NCBI GenBank assembly: GCA_963811895.1
Contig: CAWETE010000006.1
Span: 1 to 64,000, forward strand
Source: DASSUW01 sp963811895
Lineage (GTDB): Bacteria > Actinomycetota > Thermoleophilia > Solirubrobacterales > Solirubrobacteraceae
Reading direction: 5' to 3'
DNA: 64,000 nucleotides
Part shown: positions 26,179 to 36,978 of the stretch, one piece after another
Layout: the number at the start of each line of letters is the position of its first letter
Position numbering within the stretch: position 1 is the stretch's first letter
Made by a program: the position numbers and the translations under genes
Notes under the pieces: generated by a model
What the model saw: only the letters and a program-made list of their open reading frames with translations
Database searches by the model: none
Told to the model about the DNA's origin: nothing

Positions 26179-27099
26179 GTGAGCGAGCGCCGATGTGACA
26201 GCCTCTGCGGCCGGGGGAACGTGCTCGGCCTGCGCCGTACACATCATCTGATCGTCCTGGCGGCCGTGCTCGGCCTGCTCGTGGCGCCCAGCGCGGCGCG
26301 CGCGACGGGCGACTGCGTGCCCGGCGCCTGGCCGGCCGCGCAGGCCACGCCAGCGTCCGAGGTCGTCCGGCTGGTCAACCAGCACCGCGCGTCGATCGGC
26401 CTCGGCCCGCTGCTCGTGTCGCCGACGCTGACCCGGGCCGCGGTGTGGAAGTCGCGGCACATGGCCGCGTACAACTACATCGCCCACGACGACCCGGCGC
26501 CGCCGGTGGCCCGCACGTGGATCGACCGCGTCCACACCTGCGCGTACCCGTTGAACGCGTACGCCGGCGAGAACATCGCGATCGGCGCCCGGACGCCGAA
26601 CGAGGTCATGGCGGGGTGGCTCAACTCGCAGGGCCACCGCGAGAACATCGAGTCGCCGCAGTTCACCGCCATCGGCGTCGGCGTCGCCGGCTCCGGCAGC
26701 AGGCTGTCGTGGACGCAGGACTTCGGCTCGGTCGCCGACGCGGGCTCGGCGCTGCCGCCACCGCCGCCGGCGCCGCCGCCGACCCCGCCGCCGAGCACCT
26801 CGCCGGCGGGGCCGATGACCGTGGTCGCCGGCCGCTGCCGGCGCGCGAAGCCGTCGCGGCGCGCGGTGTCGTGCCGGGTCCGCGTGAGCGCGCTCGTCGG
26901 CTCGCCGCGCCTGCGCGCCCGGCTCGTCCGCCACGGCCGCACGGTCGCGCGCGGGTCGCTGCGCGTGCGCGTCCCCGGCACCGTGCGCGTGCGGCTGGCG
27001 GGCAAGCGCAAGCTGCGCGCGGGCCGCTACCGCCTCGCCGTGCGCCTCGGCTCGGTCTCTGCGCGGTCCGCCGTGCGCCTCAGGCCCGCGCGACACTGA
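26179..27099 (+). CDS. Secreted CAP-domain (SCP/PR-1-like) protein
   Basis: 306 residues from GTG 26179, preceded by AGAGGA. The signal peptide is around residues 18-42 (HHLIVLAAVLGLLVAPSAAR, then ATG-D). The CAP domain runs to about residue 190: ASEVVRLVNQHRASIGLGPL, KSRHMAAYNYIAHDDP, AGENIAIGARTPNEVMAGWL, NSQGHRENIESPQFTAIGVG. A proline-rich linker (about residues 194-218) and a very basic C-terminal domain rich in RVRV/RLRARLVRHG repeats follow. That tail is probably a small beta domain that binds the anionic cell wall. The exact CAP activity is unknown. A Cys pair flanks the domain (GDCVPG; VHTCAY). Confidence 0.9.
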   Translation: MSERRCDSLCGRGNVLGLRRTHHLIVLAAVLGLLVAPSAARATGDCVPGAWPAAQATPASEVVRLVNQHRASIGLGPLLVSPTLTRAAVWKSRHMAAYNYIAHDDPAPPVARTWIDRVHTCAYPLNAYAGENIAIGARTPNEVMAGWLNSQGHRENIESPQFTAIGVGVAGSGSRLSWTQDFGSVADAGSALPPPPPAPPPTPPPSTSPAGPMTVVAGRCRRAKPSRRAVSCRVRVSALVGSPRLRARLVRHGRTVARGSLRVRVPGTVRVRLAGKRKLRAGRYRLAVRLGSVSARSAVRLRPARH

Positions 27100-27156
27100 A
27101 GTGCCGAGCGGCGTGAAGCGGCTCGCGGAGGCGGTGTCTGCCACCCTTCGTTGACG

Positions 27157-28845
27157 ATGGCGATCGAGCAGACGACCCCCACGTTCATCCGCGCCGAGAC
27201 GTTCCCCGATCTCGGCGACGAGGTCATGTTCCCGCGCATGTCCGAGAAGAAGATCGCGAAGCTCGCCGAGATGGGCACGCGCCGGTCGTTCGCGCCGGGC
27301 GAGACGCTGTACGAGCAGGGCGTCCGCGACGCGCCGTTCATGGTCATCGAACGCGGGCACGTGCGGTTGCTCAACCGCAAGCCGGGCAAGGACATCTGGG
27401 TCGCCGAGGCCGACGCCGGCACGTTCCTCGGCGACATCGCGACGTTCACCGGCGAGCCGGCGATCGCCGAGGCCGTCGCCGACGAGCCGACCGACGTGAT
27501 CTCGTTCTCGCGCCCGAAGCTGCGGCGGATGCTGGCCGCGTGGCCGGAGATGGCCGAGCTCGTCCTGCGCACGATGATGGCGCGGCGCGAGTGGCACGTG
27601 GCGAACGGCTACGGCGTGATGCGGCTGATCGCCGCCCGCGGCTCGCGGCGCGCGTTCGAGGTGCGCGACCTGCTCGAGCGCAACCTCATCCCGGTCCGCT
27701 GGTACGACGTCGACACCGACGACGAGAGCACGGCCATGCTCGACTGGCTGCGGATCCCGCGCGAGGAGACGCCGGTGCTCGTGCGCAACACGTCGGTGCT
27801 GCGCAACCCGTCGGCCGCGCAGGTCGCGCGCGACCTCGGGCTGCGCGCCGACGTCGACGGCGAGCGGTACGACCTCGTGGTGCTGGGCGGCGGCCCCGCC
27901 GGGCTGGCCGCCGCGGTGTACGGCGGGTCCGAGGGCCTGCGCACGCTGGTCGCCGAGGCGTGGGCGCCCGGCGGCCAGGCCGGCACGAGCACGCGGATCG
28001 AGAACTACCTCGGCTTCCCGACCGGCATCACCGGCACCGAGCTCACCCGCAAGGCGACGCTCCAGGCGCGGCGGTTCGACGCGGTGCTCTCGAGCTTCCA
28101 CCGCGCGGTCGAGCTCGCGCGCGGGCCCGAGGGGCTCGTGCGCATCGACCTCGACGACGGCCAGTACGCGCTCGCTCGCACGGTCGTCGTCGCCACCGGC
28201 GCGCGCTGGCGCACGCTCTCCGCCGAAGGAGCCGAGCGGTTCGCCGGCGCCGGCATCTACTACGCGGCGATGGCGACCGACGCCGAGCGCTGCCGCGGCG
28301 AGGACGTGATCGTGGTCGGCGGCGGCAACTCGGCCGGCCAGGCGGCGGTGCACCTCTCGAACGGCGCACGCAGCGTCCGCGTGGTCGTCCGCAGCGACGG
28401 CCTGGCGGCGACGATGTCGCGCTACCTGCTCGAGCGCCTCGAGTCGCGCCCGAACATCGAGATCGTCACCGGCACCGAGATCAGCGCCGTCCACGGCGAC
28501 GACGGGCTCGAGCACGCCGACCTGCGCGATCGCGCCGACGGCAGCGTCGAGCGCGTGCCGGTGTCGGCGATATTCGTGATGATCGGCGCCGACCCGTGCA
28601 CCGAGGCGGTGCACATGATGCTCGAGCTCGACGAGGCGGGCTACATCCGCTGCGGCGAGGGCGCGGCGAACTGCGACGGCCCGAATCGCTGGCGGGAGAG
28701 CGGCCGGCCGCCGCACATGCTGGAGACGGTGTGGCCCGGCGTGTTCGCGGCGGGCGACGTGCGCGCCGGGGCGACCAAGCGGGTCGCGGGCGCGGTGGGC
28801 GACGGCGCGCTGGCCGTGCGCTTCGCCCACCAGGTCCTCGGTTGA
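27157..28845 (+). CDS. Cyclic-nucleotide-binding domain fused to thioredoxin-reductase-like flavoprotein lacking the CxxC
   Basis: Intact, about 562 residues. Residues about 20-150 are a CRP-like cNMP-binding domain (RRSFAPGETLYEQGVRDAPF, FLGDIATFTGEPAIAEAV). A middle segment resembles a thioredoxin-like fold (LIPVRWYDVDTDDESTAMLD). From about residue 240 comes a TrxR-type reductase: VLGGGPAGLAAAVYGGSEGL (FAD), GGQAGTSTRIENYLGFPTGI, VIVVGGGNSAGQAAVHLSNG (NADPH) and PGVFAAGDVRAGATKRVAGA. The CxxC that reduces thioredoxin is replaced by YYAAMATDAERCRGEDV, with no Cys pair. It is therefore not a classical thioredoxin reductase; a nucleotide-gated flavin oxidoreductase with another acceptor is inferred. 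Confidence 0.9.
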   Translation: MAIEQTTPTFIRAETFPDLGDEVMFPRMSEKKIAKLAEMGTRRSFAPGETLYEQGVRDAPFMVIERGHVRLLNRKPGKDIWVAEADAGTFLGDIATFTGEPAIAEAVADEPTDVISFSRPKLRRMLAAWPEMAELVLRTMMARREWHVANGYGVMRLIAARGSRRAFEVRDLLERNLIPVRWYDVDTDDESTAMLDWLRIPREETPVLVRNTSVLRNPSAAQVARDLGLRADVDGERYDLVVLGGGPAGLAAAVYGGSEGLRTLVAEAWAPGGQAGTSTRIENYLGFPTGITGTELTRKATLQARRFDAVLSSFHRAVELARGPEGLVRIDLDDGQYALARTVVVATGARWRTLSAEGAERFAGAGIYYAAMATDAERCRGEDVIVVGGGNSAGQAAVHLSNGARSVRVVVRSDGLAATMSRYLLERLESRPNIEIVTGTEISAVHGDDGLEHADLRDRADGSVERVPVSAIFVMIGADPCTEAVHMMLELDEAGYIRCGEGAANCDGPNRWRESGRPPHMLETVWPGVFAAGDVRAGATKRVAGAVGDGALAVRFAHQVLG

Positions 28846-28879
28846 CACGGCACTGCGCAATCGAATAGACCTGACACCC

Positions 28880-29363
28880 ATGGTGTGCCCGCGGAAGGCG
28901 GTGGCGGCCACGGGTGCCGCGCTCGCAGCGAGTCTCTGCCTGGCGACGGCCGCGCTCGGTCTCCCGCCGTTCACCACCGCGCCGAAGTCGGCGCCGGGGA
29001 GCGGAGGCCAGGTGCAGCTCTCGAACAACCGGACCGGCTGCCACGCGACGTTCGACCGCTTCGTCTTCACGGCGCGCTTCGGCACGCCGAGCTACCGCGT
29101 GCGGTACGTGCGCAAGATCATCGCGGACGGCTCCGGCGCCACCGTGAACCTGCAGGGCAGCAAGCGCCTGCGCGTGATCGTCCGCGACGCCCGCGGGCAC
29201 ACGCAGGGCGGCACGAACCTGCTGCGCAACGTCATCACGCCCCACTGCCCGAACCTGCGGCAGGTCAAGGTCGCCGGCGACTTCGAGGGCATCGTGACGT
29301 TCGGGCTCGGGCTGCGCCGCAAGACGGGCTTCCGCGTCTTCCGGCTCACCGCTCCCACCCGGC

Positions 29364-29386
<23 letters not shown>
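28880..29386 (+). CDS. Secreted AMIN-like domain protein
   Basis: 168 residues. N-terminal signal peptide (MVCPRKAVAATGAALAASLC, LATAALG). The mature part is a beta-rich AMIN-like domain seen in actinobacterial exported proteins: GCHATFDRFVFTARFGTPSY, RVRYVRKIIADGSGATVNLQ, GSKRLRVIVRDARGH, VKVAGDFEGIVTFGLGLRRK and a closing LTAPTRLVVDVAH. Two Cys (in TGCHAT and PHCPNL) could form a disulfide. The role is unknown; related domains bind the cell envelope. The next gene, an amidase, starts inside its last 23 bases, so the two may be co-expressed. Confidence 0.8.
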
Positions 29387-30689
<1,303 letters not shown>

Positions 30690-31399
30690 GCGGCTCTCGG
30701 GCCGCCAGCGCGGGCCGCGCTCGCCGCGCCCCGAGGTGTCGAAGCGCAGACCGGCGATCACCGTGTAGGCGTGGCCGCCGTTGGCGTAGACCGTGATCCA
30801 GTCGCCGCGACCCCGCCGGCCCCACGACATGAAGCCGGTCGAGTCCAGCGGCGAGGCGAGCAGCCCGGCGCCGTGCATCGCGAACGAGACCGCGCCCGAG
30901 CAGTCGTAGCCGGAGTCGCGGAAGCGCCCGTGCCCGCCGCCGTAGCGGTACGGCTTGCGCGTGATCCGGTTGGCGGCGGCGATCGCGTCGACGACCTGCG
31001 GCGGAGCACCGGCCGGCGCGACCGCGGTACGCCCGTCGGCCGAGAGCGTCGCGCGCGGGAGCTCCTGCGCCGGCGCCACCGGTTGCGCGCGCCGCTTCAT
31101 CCCGCGCGCCTGCACGCGGGAGACGCGCCCGTCCACGCGCAGCTCCTCGGTGCGCTCGTAGCGGCGGACGCTGCGCCGCGTGCCGCGGCCGAACACGCCG
31201 TCGATGCTCGTCGGCTGTCCGAGCCGCGTGAGCAGCGACTGCAGCACGCGCACGTCGCCGCCGCGGTGCCCCAGGTGCAGCGTGCGGTCGCCGAACGAGG
31301 CCTGCGCGGGCGTGGCGGTGAGTATCAGGGGCGCTGCCAGCGCAAGGGCGCAGGCACTGCGCCATCGGCGCTTCCGAGCCATGGTTGGTGCTCCTTCCA

Positions 31400-31552
31400 G
31401 TCGCTTCCGAGGTGAGCTGACGGGCTCGCGCTGGAAGTCGCTGCGCTACGCCGGGCACTGCCGGCGATTCGCCCCTGGCGGACGGAAGTCCCCCGATGGT
31501 TCCCCCGGCCGGCCGGGCTCTGGGCCCGACCGGTTCAACGGTCTATTTCGAT
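31400..31552 (-). ncRNA. ydaO-yuaA class cyclic di-AMP riboswitch
   Basis: Minus-strand leader of the NlpC/P60 gene. It contains the conserved landmarks of this riboswitch in order: GACCGTTGAACCGGTC stem near 31530-31543, GGGGGAACC (about 31498-31506), GGCGAATCGCC (about 31466-31476) and the 3' block GAGCCCGTCAGCTCACCTCG (about 31408-31427), which closely resembles the GAnCCCGTCAGCTnACC block known from actinobacterial examples. Binding of c-di-AMP normally switches the downstream wall-lysis gene off. No other gene occupies this stretch. Ends are approximate; a covariance-model search would fix them. Confidence 0.88.
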
Positions 31553-31585
31553 CCAGAACGCAGCCGGACCGGGGGAGTTGCGGCG

Positions 31586-33718
31586 TTATGTAGCGCGCTT
31601 GGCGAGACGCGCCGCGGTGCGCAGGGAGTCGATCAGCAGGTCGCGATACGTCCGCGCCGTCTTCTCGTCGCCCTGGTCGATGGCGTCGCGCATGCCGGGC
31701 AGGAACTGCACGGCGTAGCCGGTCACCAGCCCGGGTGCGAACACCTGGTGCCGGAACCACGGCCGGCCGGGCAGGCCACGCCGGGTGGTCAGCGCGCGCT
31801 CCTGCTTCATGAGCGCGGCGTTGATCCTGGCGATCGCGCGGCTCGCCTTGCCGCCGTCGGTGTCACCCGCCGCCAGCAGTGCGTCGGCGCGCGCCTCGAG
31901 CGCCGACGACGCGTCGCCCCAGCCCTGCGCCGCCCGGGCGAGCCGGTTGAGGCGGACCTGCGCGGCGTCCGGGTTCTCCGCCTGGATCTGCTGGAGCTCC
32001 TCGACGTAGGAGCCGACCGCCGCCGCGTAGTCCGAGTAGTGGAACGGCAGCACGTCGGAGTTGGCCAGCCGCAGCGCCGCGGTGCCGACGAGCTTCGCCG
32101 AGCCCGCATGGCCGAGGTAGCCGGGGTCGAGGTGGTGCTCCATGTTGTACGTGTCGTCGTACGCCGAGTGGTACGTCCCGCTGCTCGCGGGAGCGGTGAA
32201 CCCGGCCTCGAACGATGGGATCCCGAGGTGGTCGAGGAACGCGGTGTAGTCGGAGCCGCTGCCGAGGCGGCCGACCTCCGGCGCCTCGCCGCCGCCCTTC
32301 CACGTGTCGTAGACGGGCGCGCCGGTGCGCGGGTCGTTCACCTGCTGCGTGGCCTGGACGATCGCGTCGTCGAGCTGCGGGACGCCGGAGGCGTCGAAGC
32401 TCGTGCCGCCCGCGCCGTCGAGGTTCGCGTACGCGACCGCGTTCTTGATCAGGTCGCGGCGGTTCTCCTCGGCGTACTCGGTCGAGCCGAACAGGCCGTA
32501 CTCCTCGCCGTCCCAGCCCGCGATGACGATCGTGCGGTCGGGCCGCCAGCCCTGCTTGAGCGCGCGCCCGAGGTTGCGGCCGACCTCCATCATCGTCGTC
32601 CAGCCGCTGGTGTCGTCGCTCGTGCCGTAGGTCCAGCCGTCGTAGTGCGCGCCGAGCACGACCTTCTCGTCGGGCTTCGTCGCGCCGCGGACCGTGACCA
32701 GCACGTCGCGGACCGGCGTCTGGTCGTACGCGATGTCGAGCTTGAGGTGCACCTTCGTGCCGCCCGGCCCGACGTGGTACGTGAGCGGCTGCCCGCCCTG
32801 GAGCAGCCCGCCCTGGAACGCCTCCGGCGCCTCGGGCCCGGTGAGGGCCTCGAGCAGCGGCTGCGCCTCGCCGTACGAGATCGGCGTCGTCGGGATCCGC
32901 GGCAGGTCGTCCGCGTCCTCGGGCGCCAGCCGCGGCGTGCCGGGCACGGCCGGCTTGCCCGGCGTCAGCGGATCGCCCGGGTACTGGAAGATGTACTGGA
33001 TCGAGCCACGCTGGATCCCGTCCGCGGGACGCCACGGCCCTTTCGGGTACACGGCGCCCTTCTGGAAGCCGTCGTCCTCGGGATCCGAGTAGATCAGCAG
33101 CCCCTTGGCGCCGCGCTTCTCGGCCTGCTGGGCCTTGACGCCGCGGAACGAGTTGCCGTAGCGCACGAGCACGATCTTGTCCTTGACGCTGACGCCGAGC
33201 TCCTCGAGCGCGGCGTAGTCGTCCGGCAGCCCGTAGTTCGCGTACACGACGTCGCCGGACACGTCACCGGACGGCGAGAACGCGTTGTAGCCCTCGACGA
33301 CGTCGTCGAAGTTCTTCTGCCACGGGAACCCGCCGTTCTCCTTGGTGGCGAGCTCGCGCCGGTACGGCGCGGTCATCGTCACGCTCACGTCGTTCGGGCT
33401 CGACGAGTAGACGCCGTACTGGCGCGTCGACACGTCGAGTCCGTACGAGCGGAGCCGGTCGACCGAGTACTCGAACGAGCGCCGCGCGCCGGCCGTGCCG
33501 ACGAGCTGCGGCCGCACGCTGAGCGCGCGGCTGGTCCGACCGATGACGTCCGCCCGGACGCCGTTCTGATACTGACCCTCGTACGCCTGCTGCTGCTCGG
33601 CGTGGCTGTCTGTGAAGCCGAGGATCGGCTGCTGGGCGCTCGCAGGTGCTGCGAAAGCGAGCGCCGCGCCGCAGATGACGGCAGCGCAAAGCCACCGTCC
33701 CGCCGACGGTCTGCTCAT
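31586..33718 (-). CDS. Secreted M28 metallopeptidase, glutamate-carboxypeptidase-II-like, with PA domain
   Basis: Intact 710-residue exported zinc peptidase. Signal peptide: AGRWLCAAVICGAALAFAAP, ASAQQ. A protease-associated domain is inserted (VVYANYGLPDDYAALEELGV, KIVLVRYGNSFRGVKAQQAE, GLLIYSDPEDDGFQKGA). The M28 core binds two Zn: VVLGAHYDGWTYGTSDDTSG, IVIAGWDGEEYGLFGSTEYA, AYANLDGAGGTSF, SSGTYHSAYDDTYNME. A TFR-dimer-like helical C-terminus follows (YVEELQQIQAENPDAAQVRL). This is the architecture of NAALADase/GCPII peptidases that cleave C-terminal or small peptides. GGGAGGTCC precedes ATG 33718. It is divergent from a second M28 enzyme 94 bases away. Confidence 0.93.
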   Translation of the reverse strand: MSRPSAGRWLCAAVICGAALAFAAPASAQQPILGFTDSHAEQQQAYEGQYQNGVRADVIGRTSRALSVRPQLVGTAGARRSFEYSVDRLRSYGLDVSTRQYGVYSSSPNDVSVTMTAPYRRELATKENGGFPWQKNFDDVVEGYNAFSPSGDVSGDVVYANYGLPDDYAALEELGVSVKDKIVLVRYGNSFRGVKAQQAEKRGAKGLLIYSDPEDDGFQKGAVYPKGPWRPADGIQRGSIQYIFQYPGDPLTPGKPAVPGTPRLAPEDADDLPRIPTTPISYGEAQPLLEALTGPEAPEAFQGGLLQGGQPLTYHVGPGGTKVHLKLDIAYDQTPVRDVLVTVRGATKPDEKVVLGAHYDGWTYGTSDDTSGWTTMMEVGRNLGRALKQGWRPDRTIVIAGWDGEEYGLFGSTEYAEENRRDLIKNAVAYANLDGAGGTSFDASGVPQLDDAIVQATQQVNDPRTGAPVYDTWKGGGEAPEVGRLGSGSDYTAFLDHLGIPSFEAGFTAPASSGTYHSAYDDTYNMEHHLDPGYLGHAGSAKLVGTAALRLANSDVLPFHYSDYAAAVGSYVEELQQIQAENPDAAQVRLNRLARAAQGWGDASSALEARADALLAAGDTDGGKASRAIARINAALMKQERALTTRRGLPGRPWFRHQVFAPGLVTGYAVQFLPGMRDAIDQGDEKTARTYRDLLIDSLRTAARLAKRAT

Positions 33719-33812
33719 GGGGACCTCCCTTGCCCTAGGTCTCCGGCCGACCCTAGCAACGGCGTTACGCGTCGCGAGGCCGGGGGTACGCACCTCGCCG
33801 GGGAGGTTTCTC

Positions 33813-35232
33813 ATGCAACGAGTTCGTACGTTCGCGCCCGTGTTGGTGGGCGTGCTGCTGTCCACCGCGGCGCTCTTCAGCCTGCTCCAGCCGGCTGCGC
33901 GAGGCCGTGGCCACCACGACGCGCCGCAGCGGTGGTGGAAGCCGCCGGCCGACGTCCGGTCGATGCTGCGCGACGTCAGCGCGCAGCGCCTGAGGGGCTA
34001 CGACCGCAAGCTGGTCTCGTTCGGCACGCGGCACACGCTGTCGGTCCAGGACGACCCGAATCGCGGGATCGGCGCCGCGCGCGACTGGATCAAGAGCGAG
34101 TTCGACAAGATCGCCGCGACGTCGGGCGGCCGCATGACCACGGGGCTCGACAGCTTCGTCCAGCCGGTGTCCGACGCGCGTCCCGTGCCGACGACGATCA
34201 CCAACGTCTACGCGATGCTCAAGGGCACGGACCCGACGTCGGCCGACGCGCGTCTACGTCGTCGGCGGCCACTACGACTCGCGGGTCACCGATGTGCTCA
34301 ACGCGACCGACGACGCGCCCGGCGCCAACGACGACGGCTCCGGGCACCTCGGCGGTGATCGAGCTGGCGCGCGTCATGGCGCAAGCACCCGATGCAGGCG
34401 ACCGTCGTGTTCGTCGCGTACGCCGGCGAGGAGCAGGGCCTCTACGGCTCCAACCACTTCGCGCAGATGGCCAAGGACCAGGGCTGGAACGTCCAGGGCA
34501 ACCTGAACATGGACATCGTCGGCAGCTCGCTCGGCGGCAACGGCGTCCGCGAGCCGCGCATGATCCGGCTGTTCTCCGAGGGCGTGCCGACGGCCGAGAC
34601 CGACGCCGAGAAGCGCGCCGGCAGGCGATCGGCGGCGAGAACGACGGCGTGTCGCGCCAGCTCGCGCGCTACGTCAAGGAGACCGGCGAGAACGGCGCCA
34701 CCGACATGAAGGTGAAGCTCGATCTGGCGGCGCGACCGCTTCCTGCGCAGCGGCGACCAGGTCTCGTACCTGCAGCGCGGCTGGCCGGCCGTGCGGTTCA
34801 CCGAGCCCAACGAGAACTTCGACCACGAGCACCAGGACGTGCGCGTCGAGAACGGCACGCAGTTCGGGGACCTCGATGAGTTCGTCGACTTCCCGTACCT
34901 GGCGCGCGTGACGCGCGTGGTCGGCTCGTCGCTCGCCGCGCTGTCGAGCTCGCCGCGGGCGCCGCGTCAACGCGCGGATGATCACGGCGCAGCCTGGGCT
35001 ACGACACGGAGCTGCGCTGGAACGCGAACCCGGAGTCCGACGTCACCGACTACGAGATCGTCTGGCGCGAACTCGACACCCCGCTGTGGCAGCACTCGCG
35101 CCGCGTCGGGAACGTCACCGACGGTGACGATCGAAGAACCTCAGCAAGGACGACAACCAGGTCGGCGTGCGGGCGATCGACCGGGACGGCAACCGCAGCC
35201 CGGTCGCGTTCCCGATCCCGGCGCCCGAGTAG
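33813..35232 (+). CDS. Secreted M28 aminopeptidase with C-terminal FN3-like domain (frame breaks)
   Basis: Exported zinc aminopeptidase, about 470 residues restored. Signal segment RTFAPVLVGVLLSTAALFSL follows ATG 33813, which has GGGGAGG upstream. Core: TTITNVYAMLKGTDPTSADA, then after a frame change near 34250 VVGGHYDSRVTDVLNATDDA, PGANDDGSG, QATVVFVAYAGEEQGLYGSN and GNLNMDIVGSSLGG, later FTEPNENFDHEHQDVR. All five M28 metal ligands are recognisable. After further frame changes (near 34350, 34620, 34725, 34970 and 35130) a fibronectin-III-like module ends the protein: RWNANPESDVTDYEIVWREL, VGVRAIDRDGNRSPVAFPIP. The divergent M28 neighbour may act on the same peptides. Confidence 0.87.
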
Positions 35233-35235
35233 GGG

Positions 35236-35690
35236 TCAGAGCGGCAGAGGACCATGGCTCTTCACGATCCGTAGCGCGAAGTTCGACCGCACGTCGCTGA
35301 CGTTCGGCAGCCGCAGGAGCGTCTCGAACATCAGGCGCTCGTAGGCGGCGAGGTCGGCCACGACGACCTCGAGCAGGAAGTCGGCCGAGCCGGACACGAT
35401 GTGCGCGGACACGACCTCGGGCGCGCGCCTGCAGCGCCTCGCTGATCGCCGCCGCGCTGCGGTCGGAGTGGCCGTCGACCTTGAGCTCGACGAACACGGT
35501 GAGGCCGAGGCCGAGCGTCTGGCGGTCGAGCTCGGCCCGGTAGCCGGTGATCACGCCGTCGCTGCTCGAGCGCGCGCAGCCGGCGCAGGCACGGCGAGGG
35601 GGAGAGGTGCAGCTTCTCGGCGAGGGCGGCGTTCGAGATCCGCCCCTCGCGCTGGAGGATGGCGAGCATCTGCCGATCGACGGTGTCCAT
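35236..35690 (-). CDS. Lrp/AsnC family regulator (frame breaks)
   Basis: Feast/famine regulator. From ATG 35690 the AsnC helix-turn-helix reads MDTVDRQMLAILQREGRISN, AALAEKLHLSPSPCLRRLRA. After a frame change near 35570 comes GVITGYRAELDRQTLGLGLT, then the RAM ligand domain VFVELKVDGHSDRSAAAISE, after another frame change near 35425 SGSADFLLEVVVADLAAYER and LLRLPNVSDVRSNFALRIVK. About 150 residues, normal for the family. It is divergent from an APC permease 87 bases away and likely controls that amino acid transporter in response to its substrate. Confidence 0.9.
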
Positions 35691-35777
35691 TGGCAGATTA
35701 TTGCTCGAACGAGCGTCGGCTCCGCGAGCGTGCAAGTGAGCACCAAATGCCCCGCGTTCCGCGCGACACTGCCTCGC

Positions 35778-36978
35778 ATGACCACCCGGACCGGAATCGC
35801 GATGTACGTCGGCGCCGTGCTCGGCCCCGGCGTCCTGCTGCTCCCCGCGCTGGCCGCCGAGGCGGCCGGCCCCGCGTCGGTGATCGCCTGGGTCGGCCCT
35901 GCTCGCGCTGTCGGTCCCGCTGGCCACCACGTTCGCCGCGCTCGGCGTCCGCCTCCCCGAGGCCGGCGGCACCGCCGCCTACGCGCGCACCGCGTTCGGC
36001 GCGCCGCGCCGGCGCCGTCACCGGCTGGTGGTTCCTGTGCGGCGTGGTGCTCGGCGCGCCCGCCGTCGCGCTGATCGGCGGCGCCTACGTCGCCGACCTG
36101 CTCGGCACCGGCCGGGCCGGCGCGGTCGTCGCCGCCGCGGGCATGATGGCCGTGGTGATGGCGGCCAACGCCGCCGGCGCTGCGCGACGACCGCGCGCCT
36201 CCAGCTCGGCGCTCGCCGGCCTGCTCGCCGCGCTCGTGCTCGTCGCCGTTCTCACCGCGCTGCCCGAGAGCCGGGCCGACCACTGGACGCCGTTCGCCCC
36301 GCACGGCTGGGCGGCGATCGGCACCGCCGCCAGCCTGCTGATGCTCTCGTTCATCGGCTGGGAGGCGGTCTCGCACCTGGCCGGCGAGCTGCGCGACCCG
36401 GCGCGCCAGCTCCCGCGCGCGATCTTCGCCGCGCTCGGCATCGTCGTCGTGCTCTACCTCGGCCTGGCGGTCGCGACCGTCGGCGTGCTCGGCACCGCGC
36501 GCGCCGTCCGACGTCCCGCTCGCCGACCTGATGGGCGCCGGGCTCGGCGCGCCCGGCCGCAGCGCGACCGCGGTGCTCGCCGTGCTGCTCACGATGGGCG
36601 CGATGAACGCGTACGTGGCCGGCGCCGCCAAGCTGGCCGGCGCGCTCGCCGCCGAGGGTTCCGCGCCCGCCGCGTTCGCCGCACCGCGCTGGGCGATCCT
36701 GCTGTTCGCCGCGGTCGGCGCGCACGCTGCTGGTGCCGCTCGCGGCCGGGCTGCTCGACGTCGAGGCCCTGATCCGCGCGTGCAGCGCCAGCTTCGTCGC
36801 GGTCTACGTGCTCGCGACCGCCGCCGGCGCCCGGATCCTCGCCGGCGGCGCCCGCGTTGCGGCGGCGATCGCGTTCGCCGCCGTCACCGTCGTGTTCGCC
36901 TTCTCCGGGCTGTTCCTGCTCGTGCCCGCCGTCGATCGCCGCTGCTCGTCCTCGCCTCGTCTCAGAAGAGGATCTTGA
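35778..36978 (+). CDS. APC-superfamily amino acid permease, Lrp-linked (frame breaks)
   Basis: About 400 residues restored, 11-12 membrane helices. From ATG 35778: GIAMYVGAVLGPGVLLLPAL (TM1 with the G-x-x-L-G-P-G unwound segment), then LATTFAALGVRLPEAGGTAA, FLCGVVLGAPAVALIGGAYV, LLMLSFIGWEAVSHLAGELR and ARQLPRAIFAALGIVVVLYL, then NAYVAGAAKLAGALAAEGSA and VAYVLATAAGARI-like ends. Frame changes near 35900, 36005, 36180, 36510, 36725 and 36945 interrupt it. TM6 region FIGWEAVSHLAGE is typical of YjeH/ArgO-like amino acid exporters and related L-type carriers. The divergent Lrp gene supports an amino acid substrate. Confidence 0.85.

Noticed and set aside
26164..29085. 973-residue open frame on the minus strand
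   Set aside because: It is the antisense shadow of the CAP-domain and thioredoxin-reductase-like genes. Its protein is low-complexity and rich in Arg, Ala, Gly, His and Asp, as such shadows are at high GC.
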